A stretch of 6,649 bases of DNA from Desulfobulbaceae bacterium (lineage in GTDB: Bacteria > Desulfobacterota > Desulfobulbia > Desulfobulbales > SURF-16): NCBI GenBank assembly GCA_021160685.1, contig JAGHCC010000218.1, forward strand, positions 1-6,649, given 5' to 3'. Each line of letters starts with the position of its first letter. Position 1 is the first letter of the stretch. A program made the translations under genes and the position numbers. Below the pieces are notes generated by a model, which was not told the origin of the DNA, made no database searches, and saw only the letters and a list, made by a program, of their open reading frames with translations. Positions 1 to 6,221 of the stretch are shown here, in pieces.

Positions 1-2
1 AT

Positions 3-755
3 TTTACCTTTACCGGGATCTCGACCACAACAGAAACCGGCCGCGGCGGAACCATCAATGCAAACATCAAAAACAACCTGATTCTGACCGCCGACGGCGG
101 CATCCGAGCCAATACCCTGGGAGACGGAACCGGAGGCGGCATTGATCTTTCAGCCGGAAATTTCAACCTGAATAACGGCGGCATTATCAACAGTTCCAGT
201 ACCGGCAGCGGTGACGCCGGCAGTATTGCACTCAGCGCCGCCGATTCACTGCTTATGGATCACGCCGCAATCACAACCGAGGCCAGTACCGAGGCCGACG
301 GCGGCAACATCAAGATTTCCGTTAAAGATCTGCTCAGCCTCTATTACAGTGAAATCACCTCCAGCGTCGGCGGAGGCCCGGAAACCACCGGCGGCAATAT
401 CAATATCGACCCAATCTTCGTGGTACTGAACCACAGCCAGATTGTAGCCAACGCCTATGCTGGAACCGGCGGCAACATTGACATTATTGCCGATACCTTC
501 CTGGCTGATCCGCAAAGCATCGTCGATGCCTCATCAAAACTCGGCGTCAGCGGCACGGTTAACATTCAGGCACCGATCACCAGCATCAGCGGCTTGGTCA
601 GTCCGCTCAATTCAGAATTTGTCAATGCGTCAGAACTCCTGCGGGGACGCTGCATGGCGCGGTTGCGCGAAGGTGGAACCTACAGCAGTTTTATCGTCGG
701 CGGCCGTGACGGCCTGCCGTTCGAACCTGGCACTCTATTACCCGGCACCTATTGA
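3..755 (+). CDS. TpsA-type filamentous haemagglutinin-like exoprotein, C-terminal part (5' end outside window)
   Basis: This is the last 250 residues of a secreted protein of the two-partner-secretion (TpsA) class. The frame is open from the window edge to a TGA at 753-755, so the start, signal peptide and TPS secretion domain lie upstream. About 185 residues consist of seven beta-helix-like units rich in Gly, Asn, Thr and Ser, each with a G-G-x-I-x-I type step (GGTINANI, GGGIDLS, AGSIALS, GGNIKIS, GGNINI, GGNIDI, GTVNIQ). The last 60 residues differ: a single Cys at fragment residue 217 (651-653), then SSFIV and GRDGLP (702-719), ending LLPGTY. Tails of this kind, with a Cys followed by an SFxVxGRxGLP-like motif, are familiar from haemagglutinin-type TpsA proteins lying beside ShlB-type transporters. 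The tpsB gene follows directly. The role is surface display or release of a large adhesin-like fibre; its ligand is unknown. The family is clear, the exact function is not. Confidence 0.88.
   Translation, partial: FTFTGISTTTETGRGGTINANIKNNLILTADGGIRANTLGDGTGGGIDLSAGNFNLNNGGIINSSSTGSGDAGSIALSAADSLLMDHAAITTEASTEADGGNIKISVKDLLSLYYSEITSSVGGGPETTGGNINIDPIFVVLNHSQIVANAYAGTGGNIDIIADTFLADPQSIVDASSKLGVSGTVNIQAPITSISGLVSPLNSEFVNASELLRGRCMARLREGGTYSSFIVGGRDGLPFEPGTLLPGTY
45..600 (+). repeat. Degenerate beta-helix repeat tract within tpsA (seven units)
   Basis: Seven imperfect protein repeats lie within the tpsA fragment. The conserved aliphatic residue after the Gly pair falls at fragment residues 18, 47, 75, 103, 133, 159 and 186, giving a period of 26 to 30 residues (about 78 to 90 bases). 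The DNA copies have diverged, so this is a protein-structural repeat rather than a recent tandem duplication. Right-handed beta-helix coils of haemagglutinin-type exoproteins usually show this spacing. Confidence 0.7.
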
Positions 756-760
756 AATTG

Positions 761-767
761 AGAGGGA
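761..767 (+). promoter_or_regulatory. Ribosome binding site deciding the tpsB start
   Basis: The purine stretch AGAGGGA lies just upstream of ATG at 770, with a short spacer. It favours this ATG over an in-frame TTG at 752 that overlaps the tpsA stop (TTGA), since the bases before that TTG show no Shine-Dalgarno sequence. The gap from the tpsA stop to the ATG is 14 nt, consistent with coupled translation. Confidence 0.5.
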
Positions 768-769
768 AT

Positions 770-2575
770 ATGACTCTGTCCGCCAAGAACAAAAGACCGA
801 AAAGCAGTTATCTATTAAACAATTTACAAATTAGAGAGTTTGCCCCACGGCACCGGGCGCACATATTTGTACTCATCACGGCCGCTGCAATTATCGTTTT
901 GTCTGCGCTGCCGGCGCTCTGCCAGTCATCGGTGCTTAATTACACCGGTCGTACCCAAGAGAAACGACCGGAACTTCTCGAAAAACGCCCGACCGAAACA
1001 AAACCTGACATCATCCTTCCGGCGCCACCTGAGCCGCCGACAGAAGGCTTACGAAAATCACTCGGAAAAAGTATCCTCGTCAATAAAATTAAGGTTATCG
1101 GAGCAACGATTTTCACCCGGGATGAGATCGGCGCAATCACTTCAGCATATGAAAGCCGCCGCCTGACAATGGAGGATATGGAGTCCCTGTGCCGCGAACT
1201 GACCCTGCTCTATGTAAAAAACGGCTATATAAATTCAGGTGCCGTCATTCCCGACCAGCAGATAACCGACAATCAGTTAAACCTTGAGATTATTGAAGGT
1301 AAACTTGCGGCCATCAACATTGAAAAGAGCGGCAAATTCACAGCCTCCTACCTCAAAAAACGTATCGGTCTGGGTGCGGGCGACCCTCTCAACATCGTCC
1401 AACTCCAGAAATGCCTGCAGCTTCTCCAACAGGATCCGCGCATCCTGAAAATCAAGGCTGAGCTTAAACCCGGAGCCAGACCCGGTGAAGCTGAATTGAG
1501 TCTGAATGTGGATGAGAAACCGCCGGTTTCGTTATGGCTCTCTTTCAACAACTATCAATCGCCAACAATCGGCGAAGAGCGCGGCATGGCATCATTCGAG
1601 CATATGAACCTGACCGGCCATGGCGATATATTGAGACTCACCAGTGAGTATTCTGAGGGAGTCAAACGGTTTATCGACATCGATTACACCCTCCCGGTCA
1701 ATGCCTATGACACCACCCTCCAATTCAGATATACATACAATGACCAGGACGTAGTCGATGATATTTTCGGCCCGCTTGACATCAAAAGCAAAGAGGAAAT
1801 ATACGGACTCACCCTGAGACATCCCTTCTACCGTTCACTGACCCAGGAATTTGCCCTCTCCCTCTCGATCGACAGGGAGACTAATGAAAATTATATGCTG
1901 GGAGAGCGCTTCTCCTTCTCACCCGGTGAAAAAAACGGCCGCTCCACCGTTGCCCCGCTGCGCTTTTCCCAGGAATGGCTCTACCGGACGCAACAACAGG
2001 TCATTGCCGCCCGTTCCCGCTTCTCTTTCGGTCTGGATGCCTTCGGTGCAACTATCAATCATGGCGATATCCCCGACGGCAAATTCTTCGCCTGGCTGGG
2101 CCAGTTTCAGTATGCACGGATTCTCGACTTCCTCGACATACAGCTGCTTGCCCGGCTCGACATTCAATATGCCGACCGCTCCCTGCTGCCAATAGAGCAG
2201 ATGGGTATCGGCGGCCGGTATTCGGTGCGCGGCTACCGGGAGAACTGGATGGTCACCGACCAGGCGCTGGTCGCTTCACTGGAGAGCCGTATCCCTCTGG
2301 TTAATGGCGTGCGCTGGGCCGATTATCTGCATTTTTGCCAATTCATTGACTACGGCGCCGGTGACAATGTCGACTATCCGTCACCGTCACCATCCGCTAT
2401 TTACAGCGTCGGACTCGGTTTCAGGTGGGGCAGTGAGATATCAAAACTGCCCTTCGGAATGCATGCCGATGCTGAAATCTACTGGGGCTACCAGCTCCGC
2501 GACGTTGATGATCCCGACAACGGCCCGCAAAATAATGGTGTACATTATCAACTCGCCATCACCGGACATTTTTAG
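770..2575 (+). CDS. Two-partner-secretion outer-membrane transporter (TpsB; ShlB/FhaC/HecB family)
   Basis: This is the outer-membrane pore that exports the upstream TpsA protein; 601 residues from ATG 770, close to the family's usual 550 to 590. In order: a basic N-region of about 30 residues; a hydrophobic signal core at about 31-50 (HIFVLITAAAIIVLSALPAL) with likely cleavage after ALC; a Pro/Glu-rich linker (LPAPPEPPTEG); a first POTRA domain at about 101-184, including ILVNKIKVIGATIF and LEIIEGKL; a second POTRA-like segment at about 184-251; and a 16-strand-type barrel to the end. The barrel carries SVRGYRE at about 485-491, matching the family's conserved VRGY/F motif in loop L6, and ends in Phe (ITGHF), the usual signal for assembly by the BAM machinery. 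An in-frame TTG at 752 would add six residues but has poor support. The gene sits between its likely substrate gene and a CHAT gene, probably in one transcript. It looks intact. Confidence 0.93.
   Translation: MTLSAKNKRPKSSYLLNNLQIREFAPRHRAHIFVLITAAAIIVLSALPALCQSSVLNYTGRTQEKRPELLEKRPTETKPDIILPAPPEPPTEGLRKSLGKSILVNKIKVIGATIFTRDEIGAITSAYESRRLTMEDMESLCRELTLLYVKNGYINSGAVIPDQQITDNQLNLEIIEGKLAAINIEKSGKFTASYLKKRIGLGAGDPLNIVQLQKCLQLLQQDPRILKIKAELKPGARPGEAELSLNVDEKPPVSLWLSFNNYQSPTIGEERGMASFEHMNLTGHGDILRLTSEYSEGVKRFIDIDYTLPVNAYDTTLQFRYTYNDQDVVDDIFGPLDIKSKEEIYGLTLRHPFYRSLTQEFALSLSIDRETNENYMLGERFSFSPGEKNGRSTVAPLRFSQEWLYRTQQQVIAARSRFSFGLDAFGATINHGDIPDGKFFAWLGQFQYARILDFLDIQLLARLDIQYADRSLLPIEQMGIGGRYSVRGYRENWMVTDQALVASLESRIPLVNGVRWADYLHFCQFIDYGAGDNVDYPSPSPSAIYSVGLGFRWGSEISKLPFGMHADAEIYWGYQLRDVDDPDNGPQNNGVHYQLAITGHF
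945..971 (+). repeat. 8-bp inverted repeat with 11-nt loop in early tpsB
   Basis: CCGGTCGT (945-952) and ACGACCGG (964-971) are exact reverse complements separated by 11 nt. They lie in coding sequence just after the predicted signal-peptide cleavage site. No T-tract follows, so it is not a terminator. It may be chance or an mRNA hairpin. Confidence 0.35.
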
Positions 2576-2585
2576 GTAAATAGGT
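2574..2585 (+). promoter_or_regulatory. Shine-Dalgarno region of the CHAT gene, overlapping the tpsB stop
   Basis: Two AGG cores lie here. AGG at 2574-2576 overlaps the tpsB TAG stop and is 9 nt from ATG 2586. AGGT at 2582-2585 is too close to ATG 2586 but well placed for the in-frame ATG at 2592 (third codon). The start is therefore either 2586 or 2592, differing by two residues. The overlap with the stop codon suggests translational coupling to tpsB. Confidence 0.5.
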
Positions 2586-4970
2586 ATGAAGATGCTCTCA
2601 AAGATAATCCGGCAGCAAATGCGATCAGCTCTTTTTTGCCCTCTGGCAACAATTCCTTACCGGCATGCTCTCCTGAGCCTGTTTATCGGCCTGACTCTGC
2701 TGGGTACCACTGCCTGCGTCACGTCTAACCGAACCGTCGTACAAGCTCCCGGCCCGGAATTGATGGAACAGGGTGCAACCGCATTCCGCCAGGGAAGATT
2801 TGGCGATGCCGGCGCAAGTTTCACTGCCGCAAATCAATGGTTCAAACAGCATCAGGATGCAGAGAAACAATATGAGGCGCTCATCTCAGCAGGCCAGGCA
2901 AACTGCTTTACAGGCATGTACCGACAGGCACTTAAAAATATGGAAGCGGCTCTCAAGCTGGCCGGAACCCTCCAGGATAAAGGCAAAACCGCGAAGGCAT
3001 TAAGCGCCATCGGCAATATCTATCTTGCGCTCGGAGATATGCCATTATCATTACAAAACCTTACTGATGGACTGGCTCTCGCCCGAGAGGCGAATGCCTC
3101 TCGGGTGGTTGCGGTCAGCCTCAACAACCTGGGAAATCTTTATCTGGCGCAAAAAAAGTATGACCTTGCCATCACAAATTACCGGGAGGCGGAGCTTGCC
3201 GGCACCCAGGCAGGTAATAATCTGCTGACAGCCCAGGCCCTAATCAACTGGGCGGCGGCAGCCTGGCGTGCGGGTTACTCCGACCAGATTAAACAACTGC
3301 TCGAACGCGCCGAACAACACTTGAACAACTGTGAAGATTCTACAGCCAAAGCCTATGCACTTATCAACACGGCCCTGATTTATGCCGATTTACGTACCCG
3401 ATTTCCAAAACAGGCCCAGGAGCTGTCACTTGCAGCGGTTAACACTTACAACCGTGCCTTGGCCGTCACCCGCAGCCTTAATGACCAACGGACCGCATCT
3501 TATGTCTATGGCAACCTCGCCAAACTTTACGAAAACGAGGAACAATACCGGGAAGCCCTTGAATTAACACGACAAGCCGCTTTTTCGGCACAGCGTAGTA
3601 ACGCGCCCGAAGCCCTGTATCAATGGAACTGGCAAAACGGCAGAATCTTCGCCAAACAGGGGCAACTTGATGCCGCAATTCGCTCATACCGGTTGGCAAT
3701 ACTTGATTTGAAATCTATCAGGAACGAAATCTCCTCCGGTTATGCCGCCGTTCCGTGTTCATCCTCAGCTTATCGAACCACCGCCAAAAAAATCAGTTCC
3801 GAGCTGGTCGATCTGCTGCTCCAGCGAGCTTCCAGAAAACAGCCGGACGAAGATATCGAACCACTTCTTATTGAAGCCCGGGATACCCTTGAAATTTTGA
3901 AAGTGTATGAACTGCGGGAGTACTTCAAGGATGACTGTCTGGATGTAGCCCGAAATGTGGAGAAAAAAATTGATGTTATTTCAAAACGAGCCGTGATCAT
4001 CTACCCGGTGTTACTCCCGGATCGGGTTGAACTGCTGGTGAGTTTTGCCGGGAAACTTAAACGTTATACTCTGCCGGTCGGCGTTGACGAACTGAGTCAG
4101 GAAGCACTCATCTTCCGTAAAACCCTGATGAAGAGAACCAGCTGGGAATTTCTTCCGCATGCGCAAAAACTTTATGATTGGCTGATCCGACCACTGGAAA
4201 ATGATCTTCAGGCAATTCCTGTCGATACGCTGGTATTCGTGCCCGACGGCCCTTTGCGGAGCATCCCTATGTCGGCCCTGCATGACGGAAAACAGTTCCT
4301 CATCAACCGCTACCCGGTGGCCATAACACCGAGTCTCATCTTAACCGACCCGCAACCGGTCAAGCACGATGGTACCAGGCTGCTGGCTCTGGGCATAACT
4401 GAACCGGTCCAGGGTTTTCCCGGCCTGCCCTATGTCGCAGATGAGCTTAAGGCTATCAGAGAGATATACGGCGGCGAAACTTTACTGAACGATCAATTCA
4501 GCGGCAGCAGCCTGGCAGAATCTCTTAAAAAAGAGCCTTACAGCATTGTTCATATCGCCTCGCACGGTCATTTCGGTAACGACGTGGACAACACCTTTCT
4601 CCTCGCTTTCGACGAAAAATTAACCATGAAGCGGGTGGGGCAGTATGTGGGGCTTTACCGGTTCCGAGAGGAACCGCTGGATCTGATTACTTTAAGCGCC
4701 TGCGAAACCGCGGTCGGTGATGACCGGGCCGCCCTGGGCCTGGCCGGGGTCGCGGTTCGGGCCGGAGCCCGCAGTGCCTTAGCAACCTTGTGGCATGTAA
4801 ATGATCCTGTATCATACGAGCTGGTCGTTGAATTTTACCGGCAACTGAGTAGCCCGGAATGTTCCCGGGCAGTAGCCTTGCAGCGGGCCCAGATCAAACT
4901 GATGAAGCAAGAACAATATGAACACCCCGGTTACTGGGCCCCGTTTCTGTTGATTAACAACTGGTTGTAA
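2586..4970 (+). CDS. Exported TPR-CHAT (caspase-like) putative cysteine protease
   Basis: This is a 794-residue protein with N-terminal TPR repeats and a C-terminal CHAT domain, a caspase-related peptidase fold of clan CD. The N-terminus has a basic segment, then a hydrophobic run (HALLSLFIGLTLLGTTAC, about 27-44) ending in a lipobox-like LGTTAC. Cys44 could be lipidated, but Thr at -3 is atypical, so a plain signal peptide or membrane anchor is possible. TPR units with roughly 40-residue spacing fill about 60-375, for example AIGNIYLALGD (141-151) and NNLGNLYLAQKKYDLAI (180-196). A helical linker follows, with EARDTLEILKVYELREYFKDDC (430-451). The CHAT domain runs from about 465 to 794. Its catalytic pair appears intact: His660 in HIASHGHF and Cys706 in LSACET, followed by GLAGVAVRAGARSALATLW and the terminal HPGYWAPFLLINNW. 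It starts 10 nt after tpsB, so it probably acts on or with the TPS pair in the envelope. The substrate is unknown; family and fold are secure, protease activity is inferred. Confidence 0.9.
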   Translation: MKMLSKIIRQQMRSALFCPLATIPYRHALLSLFIGLTLLGTTACVTSNRTVVQAPGPELMEQGATAFRQGRFGDAGASFTAANQWFKQHQDAEKQYEALISAGQANCFTGMYRQALKNMEAALKLAGTLQDKGKTAKALSAIGNIYLALGDMPLSLQNLTDGLALAREANASRVVAVSLNNLGNLYLAQKKYDLAITNYREAELAGTQAGNNLLTAQALINWAAAAWRAGYSDQIKQLLERAEQHLNNCEDSTAKAYALINTALIYADLRTRFPKQAQELSLAAVNTYNRALAVTRSLNDQRTASYVYGNLAKLYENEEQYREALELTRQAAFSAQRSNAPEALYQWNWQNGRIFAKQGQLDAAIRSYRLAILDLKSIRNEISSGYAAVPCSSSAYRTTAKKISSELVDLLLQRASRKQPDEDIEPLLIEARDTLEILKVYELREYFKDDCLDVARNVEKKIDVISKRAVIIYPVLLPDRVELLVSFAGKLKRYTLPVGVDELSQEALIFRKTLMKRTSWEFLPHAQKLYDWLIRPLENDLQAIPVDTLVFVPDGPLRSIPMSALHDGKQFLINRYPVAITPSLILTDPQPVKHDGTRLLALGITEPVQGFPGLPYVADELKAIREIYGGETLLNDQFSGSSLAESLKKEPYSIVHIASHGHFGNDVDNTFLLAFDEKLTMKRVGQYVGLYRFREEPLDLITLSACETAVGDDRAALGLAGVAVRAGARSALATLWHVNDPVSYELVVEFYRQLSSPECSRAVALQRAQIKLMKQEQYEHPGYWAPFLLINNWL
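3082..3105 (+). repeat. Perfect palindromic hairpin inside the CHAT gene
   Basis: Arms CCCGAGAGGC (3082-3091) and GCCTCTCGGG (3096-3105) are exact reverse complements around a GAAT loop. In RNA the stem could extend by a G-U, a C-G and a further U-G pair. It encodes REANASR at a turn between TPR helices. No U-run follows, so it is not an intrinsic terminator. It is the strongest hairpin I see in the window. Confidence 0.75.
3152..3158 (+). other. Possible -1 frameshift slippery heptamer A AAA AAG
   Basis: The codons CAA AAA AAG (Gln-Lys-Lys, residues 189-191 of the CHAT protein) place the heptamer A AAA AAG in the phase used by tandem -1 slippage. After a slip the next codons read GTA TGA, ending translation at once. 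The bacterial dnaX site has the same heptamer and also meets an early stop after slipping. No clear stimulatory Shine-Dalgarno or tight downstream stem is visible, so function is unproven. Confidence 0.3.
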
Positions 4971-5055
4971 AACTGAGACGGTAAATGGAAACAGCGATAC
5001 CAGTAACCGCTTTGAAGACAGGTTCCTTCCCCCTGAGAAAAAAGGAAAATCTCAT
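4971..5055 (+). other. 85-nt intergenic spacer between the CHAT and CNB genes
   Basis: This is the only sizeable gap in the plus-strand gene run. It holds no hairpin with a U-tract and no convincing -35/-10 pair. A short overlapping frame begins at ATG 4985, but it is out of frame with the CNB gene, has weak start signals and resembles nothing I know. The gap could separate an envelope operon from a cytoplasmic two-gene module, or be plain spacer within one transcript. Confidence 0.45.
5042..5046 (+). promoter_or_regulatory. Ribosome binding site of the CNB gene
   Basis: AAGGA at 5042-5046 lies 9 nt before ATG 5056 and fixes this start. The frame stays open upstream as far as a TGA at 4951 but offers no ATG, GTG or TTG, so no longer form is available. 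A second in-frame ATG at 5080 is less well supported. Confidence 0.6.
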
Positions 5056-5460
5056 ATGCAATCTCATTCAGTTACAAGTATGCGATTCATGCTTGAATAT
5101 CAAAGGGGAGATATTATTTTTGAACAGGCAAGTGAGGGCGACGAACTCTTTGTCATCATCTCCGGAACAGTAGCCATATCACAGAAACAGGACAGTGGAT
5201 TTAAAAATCTGGTAACCTTGGAGGAGGGCGAAATTTTCGGTGAAATGGCGCTTGTTGACCGGGTTCCCAGAACCGCAAGAGCAACAGCCAAGCAAAACAA
5301 TACCCGCCTGATCGTCATAAATCAGCCCCGGTTCATCTATCTTGTAAGTCAGCAACCGGTATTTGCGCTGACCATTATGCAGGTTTTGTGTGAGCGTATC
5401 CATTCCATTGAAAACAGATACGAACTGCTGCTAAAGAAGATGAGCGGGAGCGACAGATGA
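5056..5460 (+). CDS. Single-domain cyclic nucleotide-binding (CNB/CAP_ED) protein
   Basis: This 134-residue protein is essentially one cyclic nucleotide-binding domain. Strand motifs YQRGDIIFEQASEGDELFVI (15-34) and ISGTVAIS (35-42) are typical. The phosphate-binding cassette follows: GEIFGEMALVDRVPRTARA (58-76), with Glu63 and Arg72 at the places where family members contact the ribose and cyclic phosphate, so binding of cAMP or cGMP is plausible. A C-terminal helix (about 101-128) matches the family's hinge helix. There is no helix-turn-helix, so it is not a CRP-type transcription factor, and no kinase or channel part is attached; it probably acts by binding a partner. No signal peptide is seen, so it is likely cytoplasmic. 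Its stop overlaps the start of the next gene (ATGA), implying coupled translation with the MBL-fold hydrolase, the most obvious partner. Family is confident; ligand and role are inferred. Confidence 0.88.
   Translation: MQSHSVTSMRFMLEYQRGDIIFEQASEGDELFVIISGTVAISQKQDSGFKNLVTLEEGEIFGEMALVDRVPRTARATAKQNNTRLIVINQPRFIYLVSQQPVFALTIMQVLCERIHSIENRYELLLKKMSGSDR
5446..5450 (+). promoter_or_regulatory. Ribosome binding site of the MBL-fold gene within the CNB gene
   Basis: GGGAG at 5446-5450 lies 6 nt before ATG 5457, inside the last codons of the CNB gene. With the ATGA overlap it supports this start and stop-start coupled translation. Confidence 0.55.
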
Positions 5461-6221
5461 AAGAACTCTCGCGAAAAATCAGAAAGCTCAGGCCGGACAT
5501 TTTCCAGCTGGCTGGCAGAATGCCAGATTGTCATTCATATGTAATCAAGGGCACCGATAAAAATATCATGATAGATACCGGCCTGCCCTTTGCGGGCGAC
5601 GCGATTCGGGCCGGCCTGAACGAGATTGGTCTGGCAGTTGACGATATCGATCTTGTCATTCTGACCCATGAGCATCTCGACCATATCGGCAGTGCTCCGA
5701 TTTTTTTTGCTACGGCAATGATTGCAAGCCACCGGCTGGCGGCGATGAAAATTCGACTCCGGGATGAATTCGCAATGATGAACCAACTTTTCGGATTGTC
5801 GGCAGACGGGTTTCGCGTGGATATCTGTCTTGAAAGCGGGTCGGTCATTCACACCGGAAATTACAGCTTTACGGTTATCCACACGCCCGGCCACAGCTCC
5901 GGCAGCATCTGTCTCTATGAACCGGAGCAACGCCTGATTTTTTCTGGCGATACGGTTCTGACCGAAGGGAATATCGGTGGCGTTTTCGGCTCCGGAAGCA
6001 TCAGCGATTATATCGAATCCATCGAGCGGCTGCAGATGTTGAAGGTAGATAATTATTATCCAGGTCATGGACCGGCGTCAAAAGATCCAACTGCAGAGCT
6101 GCAGGCAGCTATCGACCGAGCGACAACAATTCTGGCCGATTCCAAGGAACTTTTTAACGTGGTTCGGGCAAAGAACAAATTTGAGCATATCCGGGAATAC
6201 ATGAAACATTTGAATGATTAG
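5457..6221 (+). CDS. Metallo-beta-lactamase-fold hydrolase (glyoxalase II-like)
   Basis: This is a 254-residue MBL-fold metallo-hydrolase with a complete dinuclear metal site: THEHLDH (His71, His73, Asp75, His76), TPGHSSGS (His146), SGDTV (Asp165) and PGHGP (His204). The early strand motif NIMIDTGLP (36-44) is also typical. A helical stretch from about 212 to the C-terminus follows the core. The substrate cannot be read from the sequence: relatives include thioesterases such as glyoxalase II, lactonases, phosphodiesterases and RNases. The beta-CASP and RNase Z hallmark regions are not seen. There is no signal peptide, so it is probably cytoplasmic and not a secreted beta-lactamase. The gene overlaps the CNB gene by 4 nt, suggesting a CNB-MBL functional pair in which nucleotide binding might control hydrolysis (inference). 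A run of eight T at 5701-5708 lies in the coding sequence, but the frame is intact. Confidence 0.9.
   Translation: MKELSRKIRKLRPDIFQLAGRMPDCHSYVIKGTDKNIMIDTGLPFAGDAIRAGLNEIGLAVDDIDLVILTHEHLDHIGSAPIFFATAMIASHRLAAMKIRLRDEFAMMNQLFGLSADGFRVDICLESGSVIHTGNYSFTVIHTPGHSSGSICLYEPEQRLIFSGDTVLTEGNIGGVFGSGSISDYIESIERLQMLKVDNYYPGHGPASKDPTAELQAAIDRATTILADSKELFNVVRAKNKFEHIREYMKHLND
5701..5708 (+). repeat. T8 homopolymer within the MBL-fold gene
   Basis: Eight consecutive T bases encode part of PIFFA shortly after the THEHLDH motif. Long homopolymers can cause polymerase slippage or replication indels, and a one-base change here would destroy the protein after the first metal motif. The frame is intact in this copy. 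Confidence 0.4.

Noticed and set aside
752..769. Upstream TTG start for tpsB overlapping the tpsA stop
   Set aside because: The TTGA overlap is attractive, but there is no Shine-Dalgarno before it, while ATG 770 has AGAGGGA directly upstream.
4853..4871. GC-rich imperfect inverted repeat (GCCCGG / CCCGGGC) near the end of the CHAT gene
   Set aside because: Pairing is interrupted, the stem is short, no T-run follows and it lies in conserved coding sequence, so it is probably chance.
2586..4970. TPR-CHAT protein as part of a CRISPR type III-E (craspase) or gasdermin-type defence system
   Set aside because: No CRISPR repeats, Cas effector or gasdermin-like gene is present, and the protein has an export signal. 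The TPS context fits better.
4985..5173. 62-residue plus-strand frame starting at ATG 4985
   Set aside because: It overlaps the well-supported CNB gene out of frame, has weak start signals, and its protein shows no recognisable domain.
5056..5460. CNB protein as a CRP/FNR transcription regulator
   Set aside because: The protein ends just after the hinge helix and has no helix-turn-helix domain.
5535..6068. 177-residue minus-strand frame opposite the MBL-fold gene
   Set aside because: It lies entirely antisense to a gene with all MBL motifs intact and has no recognisable features, so it is a shadow frame.
5457..6221. MBL-fold gene as an antibiotic-resistance beta-lactamase
   Set aside because: There is no signal peptide, and the motifs are those of the broad MBL hydrolase family. 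Nothing specific to class B beta-lactamases is seen.
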